A DNA stretch of 64,000 bases from Symbiopectobacterium purcellii (lineage in GTDB: Bacteria > Pseudomonadota > Gammaproteobacteria > Enterobacterales > Enterobacteriaceae): the NCBI RefSeq assembly GCF_019797845.1, contig NZ_CP081864.1, forward strand, positions 62,001 to 126,000, in the 5' to 3' direction. This document shows positions 1-9,710 of this stretch, one piece after another (position 1 is the first letter of the stretch; each line of letters starts with the position of its first letter). The notes under the pieces are model-generated. The model saw only the letters and a list, made by a program, of their open reading frames with translations. It was not told where the DNA came from and ran no database searches. A program made the translations under genes and the position numbers.

Positions 1-5
1 CTGTT

Positions 6-23
6 CAAAACGTTAACGTTTTG
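6..23. promoter_or_regulatory. 18-bp perfect palindrome, possible operator
   Basis: The sequence CAAAACGTTAACGTTTTG is its own reverse complement across all 18 bases, with a GTTAAC centre. It sits next to the repeat fragment at 24-52, on the 3' side of the glyoxalase-like gene. A palindrome this long without a loop suits a dimeric repressor site better than a terminator. The gene it would control would lie left of the window, so its role is unknown. Confidence 0.3.
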
Positions 24-52
24 TCCTGCAACTCGAATTATTTAGGGTATAG
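24..52. repeat. Terminal fragment of a MITE-like enterobacterial repeat
   Basis: The stretch reading CCTGCAACTCGAATTATTT followed by AGGGTATAG matches the right end of the fuller element at 27306-27436. I know this end sequence from a palindromic repeat that is abundant in Dickeya, Pectobacterium and Serratia intergenic regions. Only one end is present. The sequence immediately to its left (the palindrome at 6-23) does not continue the element, so this copy looks truncated. Confidence 0.6.
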
Positions 53-75
53 TTATTTAATCGGATGCGTGAATA

Positions 76-834
76 TTAAACAAATTGATATTCGCCGCCG
101 CCCAAAACCACCGACGTTCCTTTAACGGCGTCATTATCTGTGGCGATGTGCAGTGCCGTGAGGCGGTTCTCTTCACCCGGTTGGAAAATAAATTGTTGTT
201 AACCAATATACAGGGTGGTCGGTGTGTGTTCACTGGCGGAGAACGAGAACACCCTTTGCCAGTGCTGTGCCACCTGTTCTGGACGCTGTACCGTGAAGAC
301 GGCCGCCTGAAGGCGAGCCTGACCCACCGGATGCGGTCTGTCGATGTTGTTGGTGCGCAGGAAATCGAGACGGGCAGCGTCATTGGTTTTCCATTGCAGA
401 ACAAAGGGATAAGGCACACCCTGGAAATCCCCGCGGACAGTGAAGATGCGCCACTCGATAAGATTGCCCTGCTTGTCATGGCGTCTGCCCTCCACAATCG
501 GCGACAGCGTTAACCCCTGCTCCAGCAATGCCTGATGGGTGGCATCAATATCGTCGCTGCGTAATGCCACGCGATAGAGCACCTGTTGTTGTGGCAGCAG
601 GCGTTTTGCGTCCTGGGACAGCAGAAAATCTTGCGCCTGTTCCAGCTCCTGTACATCACGAATGCTCAGGAATTCGAGGTAGGTCAGGCCAAAATAGCTG
701 AGCGCATTGTGGGTGCCCCAACCGGGGTGCGCGCCACCGGGAAAAGCAACCAACTGGTTATCGGTAAAAGTAGCAATCGCGTCATCCAGATGGTTGACAT
801 AATGTACGGCATGATCCCAGCGTAATGTAGCCAT
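76..834 (-). pseudogene. Glyoxalase-like (VOC superfamily) domain protein, interrupted by an in-frame TAA
   Basis: The N-terminal 211 codons (ATG at 834, after a GGGTGA ribosome-binding stretch) encode a glyoxalase-like domain of the VOC type, with an early WDHAVHYV strand and a GGAHPGWGTHNAL segment typical of the Glyoxalase_3-like group. A TAA at 199-201 (codon 212) ends this frame. Beyond it the same frame stays open for 40 more codons with protein-like composition, ending LGGGEYQFV before TAA at 76-78. The total of 252 codons fits the family better than 211. One base change (for example CAA or GAA to TAA) explains the break. It is divergent from the ABC importer at 1057. Substrate unknown. 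Either a pseudogene or a sequencing error. Confidence 0.7.
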
Positions 835-1056
835 TATTTTTTTCACCCAATAAAAACAGTATTCGAGTATTAAAAAGAGATTAACTACAGTTAGGTAGTG
901 ATTTTTTTATCTTTGCTTTTCTGAAAAATGAATATAGCGATGCAAAAAATGATATATGCCAATTTCCTCTTTCGATATGACGAAACATCATTTACATAAT
1001 AATTATTACTGACTTTATGCTCTGCGCTATTCTCCTATTAATTCGAGTGACGATTG

Positions 1057-2682
1057 ATGAATATTACCCGCAGACGCTTATTGCTTTCGACGGCCGCCGT
1101 GACGGCGACCTTGCCTTTTACCTCTTATTTATCTGCCGCGCAGGGAACGGGGGCGACGGCAGCGGGCACCCCGGTGAAAGGGGGCACGCTTAGCGTTCAT
1201 TTGGCTTCTGAGCAACGTATTCTTAACTCGGCGCTGCGTGCATCGACCGGGGTATACATCGTCACCAGCAAGATTATTGAATCTCTGGTGGATCTGGATG
1301 CACTGGGCAACGTGGTGCCGCAACTGGCAACCGGGTGGCAAACCTCGCCGGACGGCAAACGTATCACCTTTACGCTGCGTCAGGGCGTTAAATGGCACGA
1401 CGGCAAGCCATTCACCGCCAGCGACGTGCAGTACAATGCGCTGGAATTGTGGAAAAAACACCTGAACTACGGCACCGCGGTGCAACAGTATTTGGAAACG
1501 GTAGACACGCCGGATGACCACACCGTGGTGTTCAACTATTCACGCCCGATGCCGATTGGCTTGCTGCTGCGCGCCTTGGCGGATCTCGGTTATGTGGTGC
1601 CACGCCACGTGTATGAAAACACTAATGTGCTGGAGAACCCGGCCAACACGGCGCCTATCGGCACCGGACCGTTCAAGTTTGTGCAGTACGAACGCGGACA
1701 ATATATCGTGGCCACGCGCAACCCGGACTACTGGCGTGAAGGGCAGCCTTATATCGAACGTATTGTCTGGCGCATCATCACCGACAAATCCGCTGCCACC
1801 GCCGCGCTGGAAACCGGACAGGTACAGCTGAGTGCCTATTCGCAGCTTTCACTGGCCGACCTGGATCGTCTGCAACGCCACCCGGATTTCGAGGTTACAC
1901 CGCGCGGCTCTGAAGGCAACATCTTCAACAACACGGTGGAATTTAACTTCCGGCGCAAAGAGATTGCCGATATTCGTGTGCGCCGCGCGATTGCTCACGC
2001 TATCGATGTGCCGTTCTTTATCGAAAACTTCCTGTATGGGCAGGGTAAGCCTGCCACCGGCATTATTCCGTCTACCGCCACCAACTTCTATCCGGCGAAC
2101 AGCAAGCAGCCCTATCCGTTCGATCGTAAAAAAGCGGAAGCGTTGCTGGATCAAGCAGGCTACCGCCGCCAGGCTAACGGCACGCGTTTTACGCTGAAGC
2201 TGGTGCAGATTGTTAACGGTGAAGACGTGCCGCTGTTTGCCACCTTTATTCAACAATCGCTGGCGGAAGTGGGCATCAAAGTGGAGATTGCCAACTACGA
2301 CTACGCGGGTGCGTTGACGGCGGTCTACAAAGAACACAACTTTGATATCGCCACCGGCTGGCACCAGTATCGCGGCGATCCGGCGGTGTCCACCACCGTG
2401 TGGCTGCGCTCCGGCAGCCCGGCGGGGGCTCCCTGGACCAACCAATACGGCTGGCAGTCTGATGCTATCGACAAACTGATTGATGATGCCGCGTCAGAAG
2501 TTGATCCGCAAAAGCGTCGCGACCTGTATGCCGCGCTGGTCGCGCAGGTGAACGAACAATTCCCGGTGTGGTTTGCCACCGAGCGCCAGTTCCAGACTGT
2601 TATCAATAAGAAGGTGAAGAACGCATTGAACACGGCGCGCTGGCCTTCCAGCAGTTGGCATAACACCTGGTTAGAGGGTTAA
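1057..2682 (+). CDS. ABC transporter substrate-binding protein, peptide/nickel (SBP_bac_5) family, Tat-type signal
   Basis: This 541-residue protein is the periplasmic receptor of a peptide/opine/nickel-type ABC importer. It begins MNITRRRLLLST, a twin-arginine motif (R5-R7) followed by a hydrophobic stretch and a likely cleavage site after SAA, so folded export by Tat is inferred. The body has family landmarks: GWQTSPDGKRITFTLRQGVKWHDGKPF near residues 100-125, and IGTGPFKF near 205. ATG at 1057 was preferred over the TTG just before it. It is the first gene of a tight four-gene operon (7-bp gap to the permease). The ligand cannot be told from sequence; dipeptides, glutathione-like peptides and opines are all possible. 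Confidence 0.88.
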   Translation: MNITRRRLLLSTAAVTATLPFTSYLSAAQGTGATAAGTPVKGGTLSVHLASEQRILNSALRASTGVYIVTSKIIESLVDLDALGNVVPQLATGWQTSPDGKRITFTLRQGVKWHDGKPFTASDVQYNALELWKKHLNYGTAVQQYLETVDTPDDHTVVFNYSRPMPIGLLLRALADLGYVVPRHVYENTNVLENPANTAPIGTGPFKFVQYERGQYIVATRNPDYWREGQPYIERIVWRIITDKSAATAALETGQVQLSAYSQLSLADLDRLQRHPDFEVTPRGSEGNIFNNTVEFNFRRKEIADIRVRRAIAHAIDVPFFIENFLYGQGKPATGIIPSTATNFYPANSKQPYPFDRKKAEALLDQAGYRRQANGTRFTLKLVQIVNGEDVPLFATFIQQSLAEVGIKVEIANYDYAGALTAVYKEHNFDIATGWHQYRGDPAVSTTVWLRSGSPAGAPWTNQYGWQSDAIDKLIDDAASEVDPQKRRDLYAALVAQVNEQFPVWFATERQFQTVINKKVKNALNTARWPSSSWHNTWLEG

Positions 2683-2688
2683 GCACCG

Positions 2689-3666
2689 ATGAGGCTGTTA
2701 CTGCTGAGCGGTCGCCGCTTGGCAGCAGCGCTACCTGCGCTGCTGTTGATTCTGGCCGGATTGTTTCTGCTGCTGCAACTGGCACCGGGCGATACCGTTG
2801 ATGCGTTGGTGGCACAGGTCGGCGGTGCCGATCCCACCATGATTGAGGAACTGCGCCGCTACTATGCGCTCGACCAGTCTACCTCGGTGCGGCTGTGGGA
2901 CTACCTGTGGCGATTGGCGCACCTCGATCTCGGGCAGTCGGCCATTTACGGCAAACCAGTCGCCAGTGTGATTGCTGAGCGTCTGCCGGTGACGCTGTTG
3001 CTAATGGGTACTTCGCTCGCCTTTGCCATCCCGGTCGGGATGGTGCTGGGCATTGTGTCCGCGCGTCGGGTTAACCGCTGGCAGGATACGGTGATCTCCC
3101 TGCTGGGCCTGCTCTGCTATGCCACGCCCTCATTCTGGTTCGGGCTGATGGGCGTTTTTCTGTTTTCCATCTACCTCGACTGGCTCCCTTCCGGTGGGTT
3201 TGAAACTATCGCCAGTGGGCTGACGGGCTGGGCCAGAGTGCTGGATATCGCCCACCATCTGGTGCTGCCGACGTTAACGCTGGCACTGATTTTTCTGACG
3301 ATCTATTTGCGCATTATGCGTGCATCGATGCTGGAAGTGTCGACGCTGGATTTTGTGCGCACCGCCCGCGCCAAGGGGGTGCCGGAGACACGCATTGTGG
3401 TGCGCCACGTGCTGCGTAATGCGCTGTTGCCGCTGGTGACGCTGATTGGGTTGCAAACCGGCACCATGCTGGGCGGCTCGGTGGTGGTAGAGAGCGTATT
3501 CGCGCTGCCGGGGCTGGGGCGATTGGCCTATGAATCGGTAATGCAGCGTGACTTGAATACCCTGCTCGGCATCGTGTTTGTCTCTGCGCTGTTAGTGATA
3601 GCAATCAATTTTCTGGTGGACCTGCTGTATGCCCGGTTGGACCCCCGTATTGCAGGTGAAGGCTGA
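2689..3666 (+). CDS. ABC transporter permease, DppB/OppB family
   Basis: This 325-residue inner-membrane subunit has the DppB-type layout: an N-terminal transmembrane helix, a periplasmic segment with LAPGD and DLGQS motifs, then a five-helix BPD_transp_1 core. The EAA loop that contacts the ATPase is visible as RTARAKGVPETR around residues 225-236, followed by RNALLPLVT. AGAGGG precedes the ATG. Its TGA stop overlaps the next start by one base. It pairs with the following DppC-type permease to form the channel. Confidence 0.92.
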   Translation: MRLLLLSGRRLAAALPALLLILAGLFLLLQLAPGDTVDALVAQVGGADPTMIEELRRYYALDQSTSVRLWDYLWRLAHLDLGQSAIYGKPVASVIAERLPVTLLLMGTSLAFAIPVGMVLGIVSARRVNRWQDTVISLLGLLCYATPSFWFGLMGVFLFSIYLDWLPSGGFETIASGLTGWARVLDIAHHLVLPTLTLALIFLTIYLRIMRASMLEVSTLDFVRTARAKGVPETRIVVRHVLRNALLPLVTLIGLQTGTMLGGSVVVESVFALPGLGRLAYESVMQRDLNTLLGIVFVSALLVIAINFLVDLLYARLDPRIAGEG

Positions 3667-4499
3667 TGGTGAACTTTTTTAAACGCTACGCGCGCAGCCC
3701 GAGCGCGTTGTTTGGCTTGATCTTGCTGGTGCTGGTGATCGGCATGGCGCTCTCTGCGGGCTGGTTCTTCCCGGCCGATCCGCTGCGCCTGGCCGGGCGT
3801 CCGTTACAGTGGCCGTTGCACAACGCCCGCTTTCTGTTAGGCACGGACCATACCGGGCGCGATATTGCCGCGCAGATCTTCCACGGTGCGCGCGTGTCAC
3901 TCACCATTGGCGTGGTGGCGACGGCCATCGCGATTGCCATTGGCATCGTGGTAGGTGCATTGGCCGGTTTTTACGGCGGCGTGGTAGATGACATGCTGAT
4001 GCGCCTGACCGAAGCGTTTCAAATCCTGCCTAACTTCTTGTTGCTGCTGGTGTTGGTGGCGGTGTTTGGTTCTACGCTGTCGACGGTGATTCTGGCGATT
4101 GGCGTGGTCTCCTGGCCGCCTGCGGCACGGCTAACGCGGGCTGAGTTTCTGTCACTGCGCCACCGCGAGTTCGTGCAGGCGGTGCGCTCATTGGGGATGC
4201 GTGACATGCCCATCGTGTTTCGGGAAATTTTGCCTAACGCGCTGCCGCCAATTGTGGTGTATGCCAGTGTGATCATGGCGGTGGCGATTCTCTTGGAGAG
4301 CGCGCTGGCGTTCCTGAACTTGTCCGATCCCAACGTGCCCTCATGGGGCAACCTGATTGGTGGCGGACGCAGTGTCTTACGGCAGGAGTGGTATGTTTCT
4401 GCCATTCCCGGTGTGGCTATCTTATTGACCGTGCTCGCTGTCTCCATGGTGGGGCAAGGGCTGAATGATGCATTGAATCCAAGGCTGAGAAACCGATGA
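3666..4499 (+). CDS. ABC transporter permease, DppC/OppC family
   Basis: This 277-residue protein is the second channel subunit. It has an N-terminal helix, the GTDHTGRDI segment (near 59-67) typical of DppC/OppC proteins, and the EAA loop VRSLGMRDMPIVF followed by ILPNALPPIVV. The start overlaps the upstream stop and its own stop overlaps the next start by four bases (ATGA), so translation of the four subunits is probably coupled. No abnormality seen. Confidence 0.92.
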   Translation: MVNFFKRYARSPSALFGLILLVLVIGMALSAGWFFPADPLRLAGRPLQWPLHNARFLLGTDHTGRDIAAQIFHGARVSLTIGVVATAIAIAIGIVVGALAGFYGGVVDDMLMRLTEAFQILPNFLLLLVLVAVFGSTLSTVILAIGVVSWPPAARLTRAEFLSLRHREFVQAVRSLGMRDMPIVFREILPNALPPIVVYASVIMAVAILLESALAFLNLSDPNVPSWGNLIGGGRSVLRQEWYVSAIPGVAILLTVLAVSMVGQGLNDALNPRLRNR

Positions 4500-6112
4500 G
4501 CGTACTGTTATCCATTAATCATCTCAGCGTGGCGTTGCCGCAGGATGCCGATCGCCCCTGGGCATTACGCGACCTGTCGCTGGACTTACGCTATAACGAA
4601 ATTCTGTGCGTGGTGGGTGAGAGCGGATCGGGCAAATCCATGACCGCCAGCGCCATCATGGGGTTGCTGCCGGAGCGGGTACAACCGACGCAGGGCAGCA
4701 TTACCTTTGAAGGGCGTGACCTGTTGCAACTGACGCAAGAAGAGCTCCGGCAGTGGCGCGGTGCGCGCATCGGCATGATTTTTCAGGATCCGATGACGGC
4801 GCTTAATCCGCTGCACCGGGTGGGTGACCAAATTGCCGAAATGTTCCTTATCCATCGGCCCAAACTGACCAGGCAGGACGTGGATGCGCGCGTGCTGCGT
4901 TTGTTGGAAGATGTGCATATTCCTGACCCGACCGCCACGGTGCGTGCCTATCCGCACCAGCTTTCTGGTGGCCAACGCCAGCGCGTGATGATCGCGATGG
5001 CACTGGCGCTCGAACCGTTGGTGCTGATTGCGGATGAACCGACGACCGCGCTGGATGTGACCACACAGGCACAGATTCTGCGCCTGATTCGCGAGTTGCA
5101 GCAGCGGCGCGGTACCTCAGTGCTGTTCATTACCCACGATTTCGGCGTGGTGGCTGATATTGCCGATCGCGTGGCGGTGATGCGCCACGGTGAACTGGTG
5201 GAACAAGGCCCAGCGGCGCAGGTGTTGTATGCACCGCGCCATGAATATACCCGTTCGCTGATTGCCGCCGTGCCGTCGCTGCATCCGGCACTGCCGCGCC
5301 CGACGCAAGAGCAGCCCGCGTTGCTCACCTTGAAAAACATCAATAAAACCTTCCGCGAGCCGGGGCTGTTTCGTCGTCGCCAGCGGCAGGTGGCTGCGGT
5401 GCAGGATGTCAGCCTGACGCTGCCACAGGGCAGCACGCTGGGCATTGTCGGTGAAAGCGGCTCCGGTAAATCGACGCTGGCGCGCTGCATCGTGCGGTTA
5501 TATCAGCCGGATTCCGGCGAAATTCACTTTGATGGGCACGATCTGGCCCAATTGAAATCCCGTGCGCTGCGTGAACAGAGTCGCGATATTCAGATGGTGT
5601 TTCAGGACCCGTTTGCCTCACTGAACCCGCGCCAAACGGTGGGCGAGATCGCTGCCAAAGGATTGTTGATTCGCGGTGTGCCGCGCGCGCAGGCGCTGGA
5701 GAAGGTCAAAGCCCTGTTTGCGTTGGTGGGGCTGGATGCTGGCGCGATACACCGTTATCCTCATGAATTCTCCGGCGGTCAGCGCCAGCGCATTGGCTTG
5801 GCGCGCGCACTGGCGGTGGAACCGAAGATTCTGGTGGCTGATGAACCGGTATCGGCGTTAGACGTCTCAGTGCAAGCGCAGGTGCTGGCGCTGCTAGCGG
5901 ATTTGCGGCAACGCCTGGGTTTGTCGCTGATTTTTATCACCCACGATCTGCGTGTGGCAGCGCAAGTGTGCGATCGCATTATCGTGATGAAATCCGGCAA
6001 GATTGTGGAGCAAGGGCCGACCTATCAGGTGTATCAGCAGCCGCAGCATGCCTATACCCGGCAACTGCTGGAGGCGATTCCGGGGCGTGAGTGGCAGGTG
6101 TCGGCGGCGTGA
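4496..6112 (+). CDS. Dual-domain ABC transporter ATP-binding protein (DppD-DppF fusion type)
   Basis: This 538-residue protein carries two complete nucleotide-binding domains, as in GsiA or YejF, and so replaces separate DppD and DppF subunits. Domain 1: Walker A GESGSGKS at 41-48, Q-loop FQDP, signature LSGGQRQRV, Walker [12 protein letters not shown], switch His in FITHD. Domain 2 (from about residue 275): a second [33 protein letters not shown] and FITHD. All catalytic residues are intact in both halves. It ends the operon and probably energises uptake through the two preceding permeases. Confidence 0.93.
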   Translation: MSVLLSINHLSVALPQDADRPWALRDLSLDLRYNEILCVVGESGSGKSMTASAIMGLLPERVQPTQGSITFEGRDLLQLTQEELRQWRGARIGMIFQDPMTALNPLHRVGDQIAEMFLIHRPKLTRQDVDARVLRLLEDVHIPDPTATVRAYPHQLSGGQRQRVMIAMALALEPLVLIADEPTTALDVTTQAQILRLIRELQQRRGTSVLFITHDFGVVADIADRVAVMRHGELVEQGPAAQVLYAPRHEYTRSLIAAVPSLHPALPRPTQEQPALLTLKNINKTFREPGLFRRRQRQVAAVQDVSLTLPQGSTLGIVGESGSGKSTLARCIVRLYQPDSGEIHFDGHDLAQLKSRALREQSRDIQMVFQDPFASLNPRQTVGEIAAKGLLIRGVPRAQALEKVKALFALVGLDAGAIHRYPHEFSGGQRQRIGLARALAVEPKILVADEPVSALDVSVQAQVLALLADLRQRLGLSLIFITHDLRVAAQVCDRIIVMKSGKIVEQGPTYQVYQQPQHAYTRQLLEAIPGREWQVSAA

Positions 6113-6215
6113 TAGCGCACAATACCTATGCGTTGAGAGGAATAACCGGATCTGATCATGCGGGTGACTTGGTGATAGAGTAAACACAGACAGTCACTTA
6201 GCAGGATAAATTTGC

Positions 6216-6620
6216 ATGCACTCACATCCGTTACGCCACATCATTGAATCCTGTGATGTGGCAATCTCCAAGAGAGATTTTGACTCACTGATGGATCACT
6301 ATTCTGAAGACGCCGCGCTGGTGGTGAAGCCAGGCATGATCGTGAAAGGAAAAGAGAATATCAGGAAAGCCTTTATTGCCATCTCTGATTACTTTCAGGA
6401 TCAACTTGTCGTGCAACAGGGCGAAATGCAGGTGATTGAAGGTGGCGGAAATGCGCTGGTTATTATGGAGACCTTGCTGCGTTTTCCCGACGGACAAGGC
6501 GGGACGGTAGAGACAACGCGCCGTGCTACCTATGTCTTTCGCCAGGAAAGCGATAACCGTTGGCTGTGCACCATCGACAACTCTTACGGTACCGATCTCT
6601 TGAATGCGGAGATCGTCTAA
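6216..6620 (+). CDS. NTF2-like / SnoaL-like (DUF4440-type) protein
   Basis: This 134-residue protein has the cone-shaped NTF2 fold pattern: an N-terminal helix with DVAISKRDFDSLMDHYSEDA, then VVKPGMIVKGKENIRKAF, then alternating strands ending in a WLCTIDNSYG strand. Members act as small-molecule hydrolases, isomerases or binding proteins, and nothing here identifies a substrate. It lies 103 bp behind the ABC operon without a clear terminator between them, so limited read-through is possible. It converges on the DJ-1 family gene at 6727. Confidence 0.75.
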   Translation: MHSHPLRHIIESCDVAISKRDFDSLMDHYSEDAALVVKPGMIVKGKENIRKAFIAISDYFQDQLVVQQGEMQVIEGGGNALVIMETLLRFPDGQGGTVETTRRATYVFRQESDNRWLCTIDNSYGTDLLNAEIV

Positions 6621-6681
6621 AGCGGTTGCTTAAATCGCTACGGGGAGTACCGCTGCTTTCGTCTCCCGGTATTGCCGAAAG

Positions 6682-6715
6682 GTAATGCATCAGGCAATAA
6701 CGCCTGATGCACACC
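6682..6715. terminator. Bidirectional hairpin between convergent genes
   Basis: A perfect 10-bp stem, TGCATCAGGC (6686-6695) pairing with GCCTGATGCA (6702-6711) around a 6-base loop, lies between two convergent genes. AGGT and ACCT flank it and could extend the pairing. There is no T tract on either side, so it may be a Rho-assisted or 3'-end-protecting hairpin and not a strong intrinsic terminator. Confidence 0.45.
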
Positions 6716-6726
6716 TGAATCGCTTG

Positions 6727-7491
6727 TCACGCTTTATTTTGCAGCGCGCTGACGACCGCCTCGCCCAGTGCTTTGGCAGAGGCCGGATTTTGCCCGGTGA
6801 TCAGCCTCCCATCAACGACCACGTTATTTTCAAAAATAGGGGCTTCCTCGAAAATCGCACCGTCCTTTTTCAACGCCGCTTCCAGCTCAAACGGAACAAT
6901 CTTGTCATAGTGACGAGACGCCTCTTCTTCAGCGGTAAACCCGGTAATATGACGACCTTTGATTAACCGATCACCATTGCTGAGTTTCACATTCAGCAAC
7001 CCGGCCGGGCCGTGACAAACTGCGCTGATAATCTTGTTGTTTTCATACAGGGTTTTGACCAGGTTAATTAACTGGGGATTATTCACAAAATCCCACATTG
7101 GGCCATGCCCGCCGACCAGCAGGATGGCGGCGTATTTTTCCGGCTCAACCTTATCCAGTGAGAGGGTGTTGGCTAACTTGTTACGGTGTTCTGCACTGGT
7201 CCAGAAATCAAGCGTTGCTCGATCTTTCAGATCGAATCCATCGAAAGGTGGTAGCCCACCTTTGGGGCTGGCAATATCGTAATCCACCCCGGCTTTATCA
7301 AAAACGTCAACCGGATGCGTTAATTCCGGAAACCAAAATCCCCCCACCAGTGACGGCGTTTTTTTATCGAGGCTTGATACCACAATAAGCACCTTATCCG
7401 CCTTCTGATGACTTTGCGCAAAGGCGACGGATGACGTGACAAGTAGGAATAGGGCGGCGCTAACGCTTGCGCAGAATTTGGACATCGACAT
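6727..7491 (-). CDS. Exported DJ-1/PfpI family protein (type 1 glutamine amidotransferase-like)
   Basis: This 254-residue protein has a cleavable Sec signal peptide (about residues 1-25, ending AFA|QS) and a DJ-1/PfpI domain. The nucleophile elbow is SAVCHGPAG with Cys159 followed by His160, and an acidic partner is likely Glu56 in FPEL. The GGHGPMWDF motif near 127 puts it near the Hsp31/ThiJ-like group, whose members are reported to act on methylglyoxal and glycation products or as chaperones. Periplasmic location is inferred. It is divergently transcribed from the LysR gene at 7664, its probable regulator. GAGG lies about 9 bases before the ATG. Confidence 0.85.
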   Translation of the reverse strand: MSMSKFCASVSAALFLLVTSSVAFAQSHQKADKVLIVVSSLDKKTPSLVGGFWFPELTHPVDVFDKAGVDYDIASPKGGLPPFDGFDLKDRATLDFWTSAEHRNKLANTLSLDKVEPEKYAAILLVGGHGPMWDFVNNPQLINLVKTLYENNKIISAVCHGPAGLLNVKLSNGDRLIKGRHITGFTAEEEASRHYDKIVPFELEAALKKDGAIFEEAPIFENNVVVDGRLITGQNPASAKALGEAVVSALQNKA

Positions 7492-7663
7492 AGCAAACCT
7501 CTTCAGTAAGTGGGGTATGGCTGACTCTATCTGAAAGGACGGGGGGTAAAAAGACGGTACAAAGCGGACATGGTGTTTAAAAAAACGATGTAATCTTTTC
7601 CCGTTACCATGGATAAATTAGGTAATCTACAGTGAATCGATAGCGATACGGGTAGAGGGTGAT

Positions 7664-8566
7664 ATGAGAAAGACCGACAGCTTTGACGGCCTGGCGGAAT
7701 TCCTGGCGATCGCAAAGCGACTCAGTGTGCGTAAAGCCGCTCTCGATTTAGGGATGACGCCGGGGGCTGTGAGCCTGGCTCTCCAGCGGTTGGAGCAGCG
7801 TCTGGGTGTGCTGCTTTTCCATCGTACCACGCGCAAGATGTCGCTCACCGAGTCCGGTCAGCAGTTGCTTGAACGCATACAACCCGCTGCACAAGCGATT
7901 ACCTCCAGTTTTGAAGACATCGCGCAATCATCACAAAAGCCCTCAGGGACGTTGAAACTGATTGTTGAACGCCTTGCCATTCCCCATGTGATAGAGCCCC
8001 TGTTACCCGCCTTCCGTCAGGCATGGCCAAACCTGAATATTGATATTACGGTGAGCAATCGCCACGGAAATTTTATTTCAGAGGGCTATGATGCCGGTAT
8101 TATGATCGGCTCGTACATTGAACAAGATATGATTGCGATACGGCTTTCTCCGCCGTTTAAGTGGGCCGTTTTTGGATCGCCTGAGTATTTCAGTAAGCAT
8201 GGAAAACCCCACGTCACCAGCGATCTGGCGCAGCATGAATGTATTCGCTTTCGCCGCCCTGAAAAAGGGGATATTTATCGCTGGGAGTTTATCAATAATA
8301 AAGAGCTGATAAGAATTGAGCCAACGGGTTTAATTACGGTCAATGACGGTGAGTTGATGCGCAGCCTTGCCGTTAAGGGCGTGGGGTTAATCTATTCATC
8401 AACGTTTCATACTTCACGCGAACTGGCAAACGGCACGCTTGACGCCGCACTTCTCGATTTTTCCCCCGGACATGACGGTCTCTTCCTCTATTTTTCGAAG
8501 GCCTCAAGAAATCAACCTAAATTGCGTGCTTTTATCGACGTCTGTTCAAAAATAATAAAAAAATGA
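7664..8566 (+). CDS. LysR-type transcriptional regulator
   Basis: This 300-residue regulator has an N-terminal winged helix-turn-helix (residues 6-65; KAALDLGMTPGAVSLALQRL recognition region, LFHRTTRKMSLTESG wing) and a C-terminal substrate-binding-like effector domain. The short PSGTLKL linker is typical of the subgroup that often regulates a divergent oxidoreductase or stress gene. It shares a 172-bp intergenic region with the divergent DJ-1 gene at 6727, which is the best guess for its target. The effector is unknown. Confidence 0.88.
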   Translation: MRKTDSFDGLAEFLAIAKRLSVRKAALDLGMTPGAVSLALQRLEQRLGVLLFHRTTRKMSLTESGQQLLERIQPAAQAITSSFEDIAQSSQKPSGTLKLIVERLAIPHVIEPLLPAFRQAWPNLNIDITVSNRHGNFISEGYDAGIMIGSYIEQDMIAIRLSPPFKWAVFGSPEYFSKHGKPHVTSDLAQHECIRFRRPEKGDIYRWEFINNKELIRIEPTGLITVNDGELMRSLAVKGVGLIYSSTFHTSRELANGTLDAALLDFSPGHDGLFLYFSKASRNQPKLRAFIDVCSKIIKK

Positions 8567-8629
8567 ATGATGACCGGGGTGAGTGAATGTTCAGCCATGA
8601 TACACAGTCATTCAAGGCAGGCCACGTTG

Positions 8630-9550
8630 ATGAAAAAAAATGAAGTACGCCAGTTCCGTGCAGCGTTGCGCGAAATGGTCAGAGAGCTGGGGATGCTCAG
8701 CCGTAAAAGCAGCGGAACGGCGTTATCTCCCCTGCAGAGCCACATATTGATTGAGCTGAACAGTAAGCCTTCCGGTGCAACCGAGCTGGCTGTACGGCTC
8801 TGCGTTGAAAAGGCCAGCATGAGCCGTGCGCTTCGAAGCCTGATGGAGGCGGGGTATCTGCTGAGGGAACATGACGATCAGGATGGTAGAGCGTCAACCT
8901 TCCGGTTGAGCGAAACCGGGCAACAGCGGCTGTTATTCCTGGAAGAGAATGCTGACCGGTTCACTGAGGAAGCCCTCGCTTCATCCGCAGAGCAAGAGGT
9001 CGCGGACTTTTTGGAAACTATCACGCGATTCTCTGGCAGTTTGCGCAACGCACGCCGCCAGCGTGAAGCGGGAATGCGATTCCGGTCCATTGAGGCCAGA
9101 GACAATGCGGCTATCGCGGCGATCATCCGCAACAGCTTTCGGGATAATAAAATCGACCATCTGGAGGGCGTCAGCCTCCACGATCCAGAGCTTGAGCGGT
9201 TAAGCGAGGTGTATAGCCAGCCCGGCACCGGATACTGGGTTGCCGAGGCTAATGGCGAGATTATCGGAGGCGCTGGAATCGCACCGCTTGCCGGTGAGGA
9301 AGGAACGTGTGAAATGCAGAAGCTCTATTTCAGCCGTGACGTTAAAGGCATGGGGATGGGCAGGCGTATGATTGCCTTTATCATTGCACAGGCCGCTGAC
9401 ATGGGGTACCGCGCCTGCTATCTCGAAACGCTCGACGAACTGAAGGATGCCGTTCGACTCTATGAAGCGTTCGGGTTTCGTCATCTTCCGGAAAGGCTGG
9501 GCAATACCGGCCATAACAGCTGCGGCATCTGCATGCTGAGGACGCTGTGA
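8630..9550 (+). CDS. MarR-GNAT fusion: transcriptional regulator with C-terminal N-acetyltransferase domain
   Basis: This 306-residue protein joins two domains. Residues 1-140 are a MarR-type winged helix (SPLQSHILIELNSKPSGATELA; SMSRALRSLMEAGYLLREHDDQDGR as recognition helix and wing). Residues 150-306 are a GNAT acetyltransferase with the acetyl-CoA loop KGMGMGRRM and a terminal LYEAFGFRHLPE segment. The ATG at 8630 is chosen because the MarR helix starts there; the upstream extension is not protein-like. Fusions of this type exist in many proteobacteria but their acetylation targets are mostly unknown. It starts 63 bp after the LysR gene and may be co-transcribed with it. Confidence 0.85.
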   Translation: MKKNEVRQFRAALREMVRELGMLSRKSSGTALSPLQSHILIELNSKPSGATELAVRLCVEKASMSRALRSLMEAGYLLREHDDQDGRASTFRLSETGQQRLLFLEENADRFTEEALASSAEQEVADFLETITRFSGSLRNARRQREAGMRFRSIEARDNAAIAAIIRNSFRDNKIDHLEGVSLHDPELERLSEVYSQPGTGYWVAEANGEIIGGAGIAPLAGEEGTCEMQKLYFSRDVKGMGMGRRMIAFIIAQAADMGYRACYLETLDELKDAVRLYEAFGFRHLPERLGNTGHNSCGICMLRTL

Positions 9551-9710
9551 CCGGGCAACCTCTCTGCTATAGGTTGTAGGATGGGGCGAAATGATTCCGC
9601 GCGATATCGCCCATGCAGGTCATGGGCATGACTCGGTTTGAGTCAAAGGTGGCAGAACCCACATGTAATCAATGTGGGACAGACTGTAAGGCTGGGCAAT
9701 GTAGAATGCG

